Below are positions 24,206 through 33,266 of a DNA stretch of 64,000 nucleotides, in pieces. The stretch covers positions 25,966-89,965 of the forward strand of contig NZ_JAHQCX010000021.1 of the NCBI RefSeq assembly GCF_019042245.1. The letters run 5' to 3'. A program made the translations under genes and the position numbers. The notes below the pieces were generated by a model. The model did not search any database and had not been told where the DNA came from. It saw only the letters and a list, made by a program, of their open reading frames with translations. The stretch is from Diplocloster modestus. Lineage in GTDB: Bacteria > Bacillota > Clostridia > Lachnospirales > Lachnospiraceae. Within the stretch, counting starts at the first letter, position 1. Each line of letters opens with the position of its first letter.

Positions 24206-26145
24206 GGATTGATTTTGGAACGAGCACATCCGTCGTAAGGGTAAAAAGATATGAAGGGGATCGGACACCGATTGGGGACCGGCTGTTCGTCAATAACGTA
24301 TTGTTCGACGGACGGGACAGCGTACCGACGCTGGTCCAGCTGCCGGACGATATTGAGATTACTCCGGAGCTTACGTTATCGGATGACAATTGTGATTTCG
24401 GATACTACGCAGCCGCGGAACAGCCGGGGATGACAACCTACCGGAATTTTAAAGTGGAACTGGAAAATGACCAGCCTGATGTGCGGACGCGGGCCAAATG
24501 GCTTACCAGGAGGTTTTTCCAATATCTGTATGAGGTCTATCAGCAGCAGAAGAATCAGCTGGGAGATAATTCCGATGAGGAGATCACCTACGTTAGTTAT
24601 CCTGCAAAATATGCCGAAGAAAACCGTCAGTTTATGATCGATGCGGCAGCGCAGGCTGGTTTTAAAAATGTAAAGGGGATCACAGAACCAGAAGCCGCTG
24701 TCCGGGCTGTTATGGTGCAGGAGGAAAAAGAGCTGAGAGCGCTGGGGCTGCTGGGAGGAGCCGGCTGTTCTTATCTGTTGTTCCTGGACATGGGAGCCGG
24801 GACTACGGACATCGCCGTCTGCCGGTATGAAAATGATGAAACCCAGATCATATCCACCTGGCCGGATAAAACTACGAATATCTATTTTGGCGGAAAAGAT
24901 GTGGATTACATTCTGACCGGTTATATCGAGCGGTATCTGAGGGACCACCGGGATATCGTTCCGGAATACTTTATCGACAGTTTTTCCGATAAATACATAG
25001 ATAATATAAAGACCTGGAAGGAGACTACGGTCTCCCGGACACTGAAGAGAGGTAAAAGTATCCCGTACTTCCAGACCGTAAAGAATCCCTATCCATCTCT
25101 TCCGGATTTTTCGCCGTCGATCGGCAGGGGGGAATTTGAGCGGGCCTGTACAGAATATCTGAAAAACTTCGCGGTTCTGATAAATGGAAGCCTGAACCAC
25201 ACCCAATCTATAGCGCCGGAGTTCCCGGGGAGCCAGGCGATCGATCTGGTGATCCTGACCGGGGGGCACAGCCAGTGGTATTTTATAAAAGATATGCTGG
25301 AAGGTAAAAGGCCGGAGTTCGGCAGCCTGGATCTTACGAAGATCCGTTCCAATCCCGTCAGAATCTGTGTCAATGGGAAACCACAGGAGACAGTTGCAAT
25401 GGGAATGGCCTATGAGCCGCTGCGGGTGATCCGTCAGAGTGGGCCGGAGGTGAAAAGCACGCCGGATGGAAATCGTGCGGCAGCCCGGAATGATAGACCA
25501 CCGGAGAACCCGAAGGAAAGTATGGATGAGATCAACGCGGAAATGACCGGGTATGAACTCAATAAGCTGGCCCGTATGTCATACAGCGACAACAAAGCAG
25601 CCGGCAGGGTGATACCGGCCAATGGGCTGTCTTACACGGTAAATGATATGTTAAGCTGGCTTCCGGCAGAGGTGGAGCAGAGAATAAACCGGTGGAACAG
25701 CAACCCCGGCTTTCTGTGGAAATATTACGAAAATCATTATAAGGCATTGAGCGGATGGTCACAAAAATTAAGGCTCCAGCTTCTGACGGATGAAGTCCCG
25801 ATTCTCTATTTGAACCGGAAGGGAGCTGAAAGAGGAAATCTGATCGAGTACGGCCTGATATTCACCAATAAGCGGATACACTGGCGGTTTGATTTTTTGT
25901 ATAGAGACAGCATTTTTTATAATGATATCGTGGATATCAAACCGATTATCCTGCCGAATACCCTTGTGTCTTCGAACCAGGCAGCTTCCGATAAGGAAAG
26001 CGGGCTTGCGGTCAGACATTTTTACATGGAGCAGAATGCGAGAAAAATTAAGACGACCAATATCTGGATGACTTATACGGAAGATCAAATTATACCGGAA
26101 TATCAGCTTTTTGAGGCATTTTTTAAGGGATTCAGGGGTCAGTGA
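24184..26145 (+). CDS. Hsp70-family ATPase with a C-terminal PH-like domain
   Basis: The 653-residue protein is a close paralogue of the ATPase at 21977 over its first ~410 residues (IGIDFGTSTSVVRV, LFLDMGAGTTDIAV, LTGGHSQWYF), but its C-terminus differs: a helical segment (GYELNKLARMSY, AEVEQRINRWNSNPGFLWKY) and then YGLIFTNKRIHWRF with SIFYNDIVDI, the pattern of bacterial PH-like (YokE/bPH) domains. Such domains bind lipids or proteins. The pair looks like a duplicated chaperone core with exchanged recognition modules. Its last 128 bases with flank are duplicated at 27227. Confidence 0.88.
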   Translation: MATKRIIGIDFGTSTSVVRVKRYEGDRTPIGDRLFVNNVLFDGRDSVPTLVQLPDDIEITPELTLSDDNCDFGYYAAAEQPGMTTYRNFKVELENDQPDVRTRAKWLTRRFFQYLYEVYQQQKNQLGDNSDEEITYVSYPAKYAEENRQFMIDAAAQAGFKNVKGITEPEAAVRAVMVQEEKELRALGLLGGAGCSYLLFLDMGAGTTDIAVCRYENDETQIISTWPDKTTNIYFGGKDVDYILTGYIERYLRDHRDIVPEYFIDSFSDKYIDNIKTWKETTVSRTLKRGKSIPYFQTVKNPYPSLPDFSPSIGRGEFERACTEYLKNFAVLINGSLNHTQSIAPEFPGSQAIDLVILTGGHSQWYFIKDMLEGKRPEFGSLDLTKIRSNPVRICVNGKPQETVAMGMAYEPLRVIRQSGPEVKSTPDGNRAAARNDRPPENPKESMDEINAEMTGYELNKLARMSYSDNKAAGRVIPANGLSYTVNDMLSWLPAEVEQRINRWNSNPGFLWKYYENHYKALSGWSQKLRLQLLTDEVPILYLNRKGAERGNLIEYGLIFTNKRIHWRFDFLYRDSIFYNDIVDIKPIILPNTLVSSNQAASDKESGLAVRHFYMEQNARKIKTTNIWMTYTEDQIIPEYQLFEAFFKGFRGQ

Positions 26146-26153
26146 CAGGATTG
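26026..26153 (+). repeat. 128-bp direct repeat, left copy (3' end of the Hsp70-PH gene)
   Basis: This segment, including the gene's last 39 codons, its stop and eight bases beyond, is repeated at 27227-27354 with three mismatches. The two copies bracket the KilA-N gene. The pattern resembles integration into a gene's 3' end with restoration of the coding end, but no integrase is present. Confidence 0.9.
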
Positions 26154-26304
26154 CCTTCAACGTGTTATATGATCTGGCTCGAAACTTTCAGAGGTGTCAC
26201 TTATATGGCACAGTATGCTTGATATCATTTTATCCAAGAGTAATTTGGGTGTGACCTTGAGAGGCTCCGGGTTACTGCGTAAGAAAAAGTGAGGATATAC
26301 TAAG

Positions 26305-27165
26305 ATGTCAAAAAATAAAATTATCACTGTTCAGAATGTAACTGTTACAATTTCATCAGAAGAACTTGACGACTATATCTGTATCACGGATATCGCGGGT
26401 GTAAAATCAGATCAGTCCAGATCTGCGGATATCATTAGAAATTGGTTAAGAAACCGTTCAACATTAGAGTATCTGTCTGTATGGGAGCAACTTTATAATC
26501 CCAAATTTAAAGTGTTCGAATCCGAACACTTTAAAAAGCAGGCAGGTTTGCTTACATTTACACCAAGTGTTTCTGAGTGGATAGAACAGACAGGAGCAGT
26601 TGGGCTATATGTCAAACGAGGGAGATTTGGAGGTACCTATGCACATAAAGATATTGCTTTTGAATTTGCATCAGCAATCAGTCCTACATTCAAATTGTAC
26701 CTAATAAAAGAATTTCAGAGACTAAAAGAAGAAGAAAATAGCAAAGAGCGATTAGAATGGACTGCTAAAAGGTTCTTATCGAAAAATAATTACCTGATTC
26801 AAACCGATGCAGTAAAGAATTATCTAATTCCGAAAAGTAATTATAAGGATAATTTAGAGTGGCTGGCATATGCTAAGGAAGCAGATATTTTGAATGTTGC
26901 ACTGTTCGGATTCACGGCAAAGGCGTGGAGGGATGCCAACCCAGAAATGGCAGGAAAAAGTAATGTTAGGGATTTTGCTACTGTAAATGAACTGACTGTT
27001 CTTTCAAATTTGGAAACACATAACGCACAGATGATTCGGGAAGGTAGAGATAAAAAAGAACGGTTTACAATATTAAAGGATATAGCTGAATATCAGCTTG
27101 ATATTTTAAATGAGGCGGAGAAGATTAAGATAGAAGAAAAAGAAGAGACAGAAGAGACAGTTTAG
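26305..27165 (+). CDS. KilA-N domain protein
   Basis: The 286-residue protein shows the phage-type KilA-N DNA-binding domain: DDYICITDIAGVKS, a NWLRNRSTLEYLSVWEQLYN segment and GGTYAHKDIAFEFASAISP. The C-terminal part is helical and charged. The gene is visibly more AT-rich than its neighbours and lies between two 128-bp direct repeats, both suggesting horizontal acquisition. KilA-N proteins are common in phages and mobile elements, where they act in regulation or DNA-linked functions. The ribosome binding site (GTGAGGATA) is weak. Confidence 0.85.
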   Translation: MSKNKIITVQNVTVTISSEELDDYICITDIAGVKSDQSRSADIIRNWLRNRSTLEYLSVWEQLYNPKFKVFESEHFKKQAGLLTFTPSVSEWIEQTGAVGLYVKRGRFGGTYAHKDIAFEFASAISPTFKLYLIKEFQRLKEEENSKERLEWTAKRFLSKNNYLIQTDAVKNYLIPKSNYKDNLEWLAYAKEADILNVALFGFTAKAWRDANPEMAGKSNVRDFATVNELTVLSNLETHNAQMIREGRDKKERFTILKDIAEYQLDILNEAEKIKIEEKEETEETV

Positions 27166-27226
27166 CGCAGTAAAGAATGGATAAAAGGGTTATGTCCATT
27201 ACAACTTGGAACATGTCTGAATTAGT

Positions 27227-27354
27227 ATGGAGCAGAATGTAAGAAAAATTAAGACGACCAATATCTGGATGACTTATACGGAAGATCAAATTATACCGGA
27301 ATATCAGCTTTTTGAGGCATTTTTTAAGGAATTCAGGGGTCAGTGACAGGATTG
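27227..27354 (+). repeat. 128-bp direct repeat, right copy
   Basis: Near-identical copy of 26026-26153, containing the last codons and stop of the Hsp70-PH gene with no gene body. Just before it, 27191-27217 holds a degenerate copy of the palindromic repeat seen at 9683. The rest of the 335-base gap holds only a leader for the symporter. Confidence 0.9.
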
Positions 27355-27500
27355 TGTGTTATACTATAGGAACTGTGGTATAGAAAATGGCTGCCATGCA
27401 GCTGTGGTCAGTCAAAGAATCAGTCTGGCTGAATTCATTTACCATCAGGTTACGCCTGTTTTCAGGCAAATACATAGGAAAAACACGCAGGAGGTTACAC

Positions 27501-28859
27501 ATGAGCAGGGCAACGGGGGAGAAACACAACGGAACAGGCAATAAAAATCAGTGGGCCAGCAAACTGGGCTTTATTCTGGCAACGACAGGGGCGGCCATCG
27601 GACTGGGGAATCTGTGGAAATTTCCATATCTCATGGGAAAAAACGGAGGATTCTCGTTTTTGGTGGCGTACCTGTTTTTTATATGCGTTTTGGGATTGCC
27701 GGTAATGATCACGGAGATGTCTCTGGGAAGAAAGACCGGGCATGATCCGGTCCAGGCCTATGGGGATGTCCACCCGCACGCGAAGATTGTGGGGGTGTTC
27801 GGAGTGCTGGCCGCTTTTATTATTCTGTCATACTACAGTGTAATCGGCGGCTGGATTTTAAAATATTTTTTCAGCTATGCCACTACGTTACAGGCACCGG
27901 CAGATTTTGAAGCCTTTATCGGAAATGCCGGCGAGCCGGTATTCTGGCATTTCCTGTTTATGATGATGACGGCGCTGATCTGCTTTTTCGGTGTACGGGG
28001 AATAGAAAAAGCCAGTAAATTTATGATGCCTGCCTTATTCGTGATTCTATTGGTTATTGTGGTGAGAAGCGTCACTTTGCCGGGGGCATCCAAAGGGCTT
28101 GCGTTTATATTTTCCATCAAAGATTCAAAATTCAGCATCGGTTCCATCAATGCGGCGCTGGGGCAGGTGTTTTATTCGCTAAGCCTTTGTATGGGTATTA
28201 CGATTACCTACGGAAGTTATCTGAACAAAAAAGAGAGTATTCCAAAGAGCTGTATCAGTGTGGCTCTGCTGGATACCTGCATGGCTGTACTGGCCGGAGT
28301 CGCGATCTTTCCGGCCGTATTTTCCTTCCAGCTGGAGCCAGGCCAGGGACCTAGCCTGATCTTCGGCACATTGCCTAAGGTATTCAGTGCCATCAAAGGA
28401 GGTTCCATCTTTGCTCTGCTGTTTTTCCTGCTGGTCTTTTTTGCGGCAGTGACCAGCGCTGTGGCATTGCTGGAGGTTACCGTATCATTTTTAATCGACA
28501 AATGGAAATGGAAGAGAGGATGGGCCGTCCTGATCGTGGCTGTCCTGCTGTTTTTGCTGGGTATTCCAAGCTCCCTGTCCTATGGGGTTCTCTCAGACTT
28601 TAAGATATTGAACTATAATTTCTTTGATTTTGTGGGGATGCTGACGGATAATATTCTGCTGCCGGTGGGCGGTATTTTGATGTGTTATTATATCGGATGG
28701 AAATGGAAACCCCAGTATCTGGTGGATGAGATCGAGCAGGAGGGAGTGCGGTTCCGCCTGAAGAAGCTTTGGATCTTCTGTATCCGTTTTATAACTCCCA
28801 TTCTGGTACTGATCGTTACGATATCCGGATTTGCGGGTATTGCGAAAGTCATATTTTGA
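27501..28859 (+). CDS. Sodium:neurotransmitter symporter family (SNF) transporter
   Basis: The 452-residue membrane protein has about 11-12 helices and the family N-terminal signature WASKLGFILATTGAAIGLGN with LWKFPYLMGKNGG, where backbone and side chains form the sodium and substrate sites; SYYSVIGGW is a further conserved element. It probably imports an amino acid with Na+. The frame opens at 27387 but the start follows AGGAGG at 27489-27494. Length is normal for bacterial LeuT-like proteins. Confidence 0.92.
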   Translation: MSRATGEKHNGTGNKNQWASKLGFILATTGAAIGLGNLWKFPYLMGKNGGFSFLVAYLFFICVLGLPVMITEMSLGRKTGHDPVQAYGDVHPHAKIVGVFGVLAAFIILSYYSVIGGWILKYFFSYATTLQAPADFEAFIGNAGEPVFWHFLFMMMTALICFFGVRGIEKASKFMMPALFVILLVIVVRSVTLPGASKGLAFIFSIKDSKFSIGSINAALGQVFYSLSLCMGITITYGSYLNKKESIPKSCISVALLDTCMAVLAGVAIFPAVFSFQLEPGQGPSLIFGTLPKVFSAIKGGSIFALLFFLLVFFAAVTSAVALLEVTVSFLIDKWKWKRGWAVLIVAVLLFLLGIPSSLSYGVLSDFKILNYNFFDFVGMLTDNILLPVGGILMCYYIGWKWKPQYLVDEIEQEGVRFRLKKLWIFCIRFITPILVLIVTISGFAGIAKVIF

Positions 28860-28870
28860 GCAGGTGCCGC

Positions 28871-29062
28871 ATGATAAGAGCAGCAATAATATCGGATACC
28901 CATAATGTACTGAGGCCGGATGTCATGGGTATTTTAAAAGAATGTGATTATATCATACATGACTCCTCCGGGATGATTTGGCCTATAGGAATTCATCCGG
29001 CCTTCATCCCGGGGGTCACACCTTGTAGAGCAGCTATATTAAGTCAGTATTTTATTCCATAA
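28871..29062 (+). pseudogene. N-terminal remnant of a YfcE-type phosphodiesterase
   Basis: The frame begins MIRAAIISDTHNVLRPDVMG and continues ILKECDYIIHDSSG, the start of MJ0936/YfcE metallophosphoesterases (SDTHG...DxIIHaGD). The metal-binding GD is replaced by SSG and the frame decays within about 30 more codons, against about 160 residues for the family. Its end overlaps the convergent oxidoreductase gene. Confidence 0.65.
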
Positions 29063-30968
29063 CCCGGATGGCATGATAGCCTTCATGAACGGCAGTCAGA
29101 ATCTTTCTGGGCGCTTCTGCGTCCCCGATGACTGTCATATCTTTGACCGCACTTTCCAGAGCTGTTTCCAGCTGATTATTCGCCTTGTAACCGGCAGCGA
29201 TCATTACGGTATCACAGACAATGGACGTTTCTTTGCCGTCCTTTACGTATGTAACGCTCTCAGGCGTGATGCGGGTTACTTTCGCACCGCAGATGGCGGG
29301 GACGTTCCGTTCTGCCAGCATGGCGCGCAGCGCCTGATCATTATTCAGACAGTGGTCGGCGGTAGCCAGTATATCATCCAGCATTTCGATAATCGTCACT
29401 TCATCCGCTGTCTCTTTCATATAAGCGGCAGCTTCACATCCGACTAATCCTCCCCCGATGACAACCACTTTCTTACCGGGCTTTTTCTGTGCGGTCAGAT
29501 AGGCGTTCGCTGAGGCGGCGTGCTCGATGCCGGGGATCGCAGGCATGACCGGCGTGGAGCCTGCTGCCAGAATGACCTTGTCAAATTGGCCGGCTGCCAC
29601 TTCTTCTGCGGTTGCTTCTTTTAGGAGACGCACGTTCACGCCCAGCTTATGGATCTGTCTTTCCATATAGATTATCAGGCGCAGGACGTCATGCTTGAAC
29701 GTGGGAGTTCCCGCAGCCCACAGATTGCCGCCCAGTCTTCCGGTTTTTTCCCAGAGTTCCACGTCGTATCCCCTTTTTGCTGCTGTCATGGCCGCGGACA
29801 TTCCTCCGGGGCCGCCGCCGATCACCAGCACTTTTTTGGAAGTGCCGTCCGGTTTCGGAAGGGCATACTCTTTTTCCGCGTAGCACAGAGGATTTACCGC
29901 GCAGTAGTAGTGTTTGCCGGAGAAGCCAGCCAGCAGGCATTCGTTACAACCCACGCAGGGGGTGATATCTTCGATCGCGCCTTCTTTTACCTTATTGGCC
30001 CAGTGGGGATCCGCCAGCATCTGATGAGCCAGAACCACATAATCGGCGATGCCGTCTTTGATCACTTCTTCCGCCTTTTCCGGGTCAAAAAGTTTTCCCT
30101 GGCCAAGGACAGGGAGGCTCACTGTATTCTTTACCGCTTCCACAATGCTTAACTGATGTCCTTCGGAAGCGTATACGGTAGAGATTGCTTTATACCAGGC
30201 CTCATAGCAGCCGACATCCACATGCAGTGCGTCGATTCCGGCATTTTCCAGGATCTTCGCCATCGCCAATCCTTCCTCCAGCTCCCGTCCGCCCTCGACA
30301 CCGTGATATGGCGTGAACTTCACCAGGATCGGGAAATCAGGTCCCACATTTGAGCGGATCGCCTGAATACATTCCAGTGTAAAACGCATCCGGTTCTCCA
30401 GGGAACCGCCGTACTCATCAGTCCTTGTATTCCATTTGGAAGACTGGAACTGATCAAGCAGATAACCGCCGTAAGCGTGCAGCTCCACGGCATCCGCGCC
30501 GGACATTTTCGCAAGGGAGGCGGAGTATCCTACTTTATCTGCCAGATAGTGAATATCTTCCACAGCAAACGGTTTGCACTTCAACTGAGGGAACCAGAAA
30601 GCAGGACAGTCACCGGCGGAATAAGGAGGGGTAAAGGGATCGGTAAACTGCTGCCGGCCCAGTCCCGGTGAGAGCTGAACACAGACCTTAGAGCCATAAT
30701 GATGGCAGCGGTCAATCAGCATATTCAGACGTTCCACATGATGGAAATTACTGAGTTCCGTACAGGGCCTCGGTTCATACTTTGTAGACACTACGTTGGC
30801 GCCTGTGATAATCAGCCCGGTCCCCCCCTTCGCGCGCTCCATAAAGTAATGAATGGCATCAATGTTGTAAGCGCCGTCAGCTTCCCCCGTAGTACCCATG
30901 GGCCCCATTACAATACGGTTTTTCAATTTCATGGAGCCGATCTGAGTTTTTTCAAACAATTTGGACAT
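29052..30968 (-). CDS. NADH:flavin oxidoreductase, 2,4-dienoyl-CoA reductase type
   Basis: The 638-residue enzyme has an Old-Yellow-Enzyme FMN barrel (1 to about 340; LKNRIVMGPMGT, AVELHAYGGYLLDQFQSS), a 4Fe-4S cluster motif C-x2-C-x3-C-x11-C (CVGCNECLLAGFSGKHYYC) and FAD/NAD(P) Rossmann domains (KVLVIGGGPGGMSAAM, VVVIGGGLVGCEAA). This is the architecture of FadH, BaiCD/BaiH and trimethylamine dehydrogenase relatives, which reduce activated C=C bonds. Substrate is unknown; gut relatives act on steroids, flavonoids and enoates. A TetR gene is divergent with a palindrome between them. Confidence 0.9.
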   Translation of the reverse strand: MSKLFEKTQIGSMKLKNRIVMGPMGTTGEADGAYNIDAIHYFMERAKGGTGLIITGANVVSTKYEPRPCTELSNFHHVERLNMLIDRCHHYGSKVCVQLSPGLGRQQFTDPFTPPYSAGDCPAFWFPQLKCKPFAVEDIHYLADKVGYSASLAKMSGADAVELHAYGGYLLDQFQSSKWNTRTDEYGGSLENRMRFTLECIQAIRSNVGPDFPILVKFTPYHGVEGGRELEEGLAMAKILENAGIDALHVDVGCYEAWYKAISTVYASEGHQLSIVEAVKNTVSLPVLGQGKLFDPEKAEEVIKDGIADYVVLAHQMLADPHWANKVKEGAIEDITPCVGCNECLLAGFSGKHYYCAVNPLCYAEKEYALPKPDGTSKKVLVIGGGPGGMSAAMTAAKRGYDVELWEKTGRLGGNLWAAGTPTFKHDVLRLIIYMERQIHKLGVNVRLLKEATAEEVAAGQFDKVILAAGSTPVMPAIPGIEHAASANAYLTAQKKPGKKVVVIGGGLVGCEAAAYMKETADEVTIIEMLDDILATADHCLNNDQALRAMLAERNVPAICGAKVTRITPESVTYVKDGKETSIVCDTVMIAAGYKANNQLETALESAVKDMTVIGDAEAPRKILTAVHEGYHAIRVME

Positions 30969-31011
30969 AGGATCTCCACCTTTCTTGAGTATTACTATAG
31001 TTATATAAATG

Positions 31012-31027
31012 TATTACTGCGGTAATA
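31012..31027. promoter_or_regulatory. Candidate TetR operator
   Basis: TATTACTGCGGTAATA is a palindrome with perfect 6-bp arms in the 194-base divergent spacer between the oxidoreductase and the TetR gene, in an AT-rich promoter-like stretch. Position and symmetry fit a TetR-family site controlling both directions. Confidence 0.55.
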
Positions 31028-31162
31028 ATATTATAGAATATTGTTATTTTATTGTCAATATATTTCTCTGGTGGATACGGATGATTTTTGCTATACTGTC
31101 CTTATGTTTAGAATTGGCAGAAAAAAAGAAGTGCCGCGGCAAGTGCGGTATCGGAGGAAATT

Positions 31163-31750
31163 ATGGCAGAATCAGCAACAAAAGAAATGATTATTGAAAA
31201 AGCCAATCAGCTTTTCCAGGAAAAAGGTTACAACCAGGTAACCATCCAGGACATCTGTGAAGCCTGTGAGATCACAAAAACCACATTTTATTATCATATG
31301 AAATCCAAGGACGACCTGATTATCAATAACTACGATATTATCACAGAAAATCTGACTCAGCTGATGGTATCCCTGATAGCAGCCGACAACTATTGGGAAC
31401 AGTTATGGATGTGTTTTGAAGTCCTGATCCGGGAATCCGTCCGCTATGGCCAGGACCTCTACAGCCAGCTCTTCATCGTCAACCTGAAGGAAGACCGCGG
31501 AAGCTTTGATTTACGGGAAGACCTGACCCGCATTGCGGTATCCGTTATCCGAAAAGGCCAGGAAACAGGCCAGATCCGGAACCAAAACCCGGCTGAACAG
31601 CTCTATGAAGCATCAGCCTATCTATTCACCGGTTACGAAATCACCTGGTGCATCAAGAACGGAAACTTCGACTGGATGCAAAATACCCGAAGATCGCTGG
31701 AAGTGATGTATGATATACTGCCGGAGCTGCGATATGATATAGACGAATAA
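31163..31750 (+). CDS. TetR/AcrR-family regulator
   Basis: The 195-residue protein has the N-terminal TetR helix-turn-helix (ANQLFQEKGYNQVTIQDICE, then KTTFYYHMKSKDDLI) and an all-helical ligand-binding C-terminus. The start has a GGAGGAAATT site. It is divergent from the flavin oxidoreductase, which it most likely regulates in response to that enzyme's substrate. Confidence 0.9.
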   Translation: MAESATKEMIIEKANQLFQEKGYNQVTIQDICEACEITKTTFYYHMKSKDDLIINNYDIITENLTQLMVSLIAADNYWEQLWMCFEVLIRESVRYGQDLYSQLFIVNLKEDRGSFDLREDLTRIAVSVIRKGQETGQIRNQNPAEQLYEASAYLFTGYEITWCIKNGNFDWMQNTRRSLEVMYDILPELRYDIDE

Positions 31751-31778
31751 TCGGAGCGCAGCGAAAAATTTAAAAACT

Positions 31779-31884
31779 GAACGGGACAGGAAAGCGAAAC
31801 TTCATTGTCCGGTACACAGTCTGCTCCCTAGGGCTGAAATTGTGCCGGACAATAGAATAAAAGTTTCACGATCCTGTCCCGTTC
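31779..31884. repeat. 106-bp interrupted inverted repeat between convergent genes
   Basis: Three sets of arms nest: GAACGGGACAGGA (31779-31791) with TCCTGTCCCGTTC (31872-31884), GAAACTT with AAGTTTC, and ATTGTCCGG with CCGGACAAT. The right end is followed by GTATTTTATGTTTTAT. It may serve as a bidirectional terminator for the TetR and MFS genes, or be a MITE-like repeat. Confidence 0.8.
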
Positions 31885-31967
31885 GTATTTTATGTTTTAT
31901 CCTCCGGCGTTTTCCATGTCGCAGAACTTCCGTCCGGAGACCGGGAGAGTTCCGATAGGAAAGATAC

Positions 31968-33230
31968 CTACTGGGCTTTCTTTGCCTTACGGATCAGGAT
32001 CTGCGTCCCGTAATTCAGCAGCAGGCCCACAACAGCTAACGCCACACATACCCAGAAGATCGCTTTATACTCGGCGGCTCCGGGATTGTCTCCCATCATT
32101 TTACCGAATACGGTGAACATGAACGCGTCCGGAAGGAAACCGATGAAGCTGACGATACCGGCGGCTGTACCGATATATTCGTTGGGAATATCAAGCTCCG
32201 TCATCGGCACAAAGTAAGTACCACGCATCATATAGATCACAAACGATGCGGCAAAGCCGATGATGATGGAGACCACCGCCATGTGATTCCCGGCCGGGGT
32301 GATCGTGAAGGCGGCCATAGCCACGATCAGCAGGATAAAGGCTCTGGTCAGGAACTTGGTGGCGGATTTTAATTTATCCACCAGCACTCCGGCGAGAGCG
32401 GCGGCCAGGAACGGCAGCAGATAGAGCCGGACACTGGATAAGGAGGCAGCGACTCCTGTATCCACACCCATAACGGAGGTCCAGTAGGGCACCAATTTTC
32501 CAAGGCCCGCACCGCTGACACAGTAGGCGCAGAAGACCATCAGACCCACCATCCAGATCGCCGGCATTTTGCAGACATACGCAAGGCCGTGCATCAGATC
32601 GCCGAAACTGACCTTCTCTTTCTTCTGGGAAGCAGAAGAATTGGGAATGAACAGGAAGGAGAGAACGGCAGCCACGAAATAGATTATGGAATAGTAGATG
32701 ATGATATTGCGCACACCGGTGAGGTCAGGGGAAGCCTTGTAGATCAACCAGGTGCCCAGCTGGCTGTAAACGAACGCAAACAGTCCGAAGCCGGCCTCCC
32801 GGAATCCGAACATCCGGCCCTGCTCGTCGTCGGAGCCCAGCAGTTTGACCGCCTTGATCATGGCAGGCCAGTATGTGAATACTGTTGAGAATCCGTAGAT
32901 CAGCATAATGGCCATCAGCTGCGGGTAGGAAGGAAATGTGGCGAACCAGATGCCGGCGGCGCCGGTAATGGCCAGGGATATGCAGATCAGCCAGCGTACA
33001 TTGAACTTATCGGCCAGCAGCCCGCCGAAGAGGTAAGCGATGGAGCTTACGATACCCAGAACCGTCATCAGATTACCCATCTGCAGGTTGCTGATTCCAA
33101 AGGCGGCCTGCAGATCGTCGTAAAAGGAATATTGGATATAGGGCAATATGTATACGATACCGCCGCCGACACAGATAATAAACAGGACCAACCATTTTTT
33201 TGACAATAATGAACTACTCTTTTCTCCCAT
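31968..33230 (-). CDS. MFS transporter, probably for nucleosides
   Basis: The 420-residue protein has 12 predicted membrane helices; the family A-like motif after helix 2 reads GGLLADKFNVRW. It lies 36 bases downstream of the nucleoside hydrolase gene on the same strand, so nucleoside import for that enzyme is the likely role. The start follows GGAGGATTCTTACTT. No substrate-specific motif was recognised. Confidence 0.85.
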   Translation of the reverse strand: MGEKSSSLLSKKWLVLFIICVGGGIVYILPYIQYSFYDDLQAAFGISNLQMGNLMTVLGIVSSIAYLFGGLLADKFNVRWLICISLAITGAAGIWFATFPSYPQLMAIMLIYGFSTVFTYWPAMIKAVKLLGSDDEQGRMFGFREAGFGLFAFVYSQLGTWLIYKASPDLTGVRNIIIYYSIIYFVAAVLSFLFIPNSSASQKKEKVSFGDLMHGLAYVCKMPAIWMVGLMVFCAYCVSGAGLGKLVPYWTSVMGVDTGVAASLSSVRLYLLPFLAAALAGVLVDKLKSATKFLTRAFILLIVAMAAFTITPAGNHMAVVSIIIGFAASFVIYMMRGTYFVPMTELDIPNEYIGTAAGIVSFIGFLPDAFMFTVFGKMMGDNPGAAEYKAIFWVCVALAVVGLLLNYGTQILIRKAKKAQ

Positions 33231-33266
33231 AAGTAAGAATCCTCCTTCTCTTTTTAAATACAGGCT

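Noticed and set aside
26305..27165. Prophage
   Set aside because: A KilA-N gene alone, with no integrase, capsid, terminase or lysis genes nearby, does not support a prophage call.
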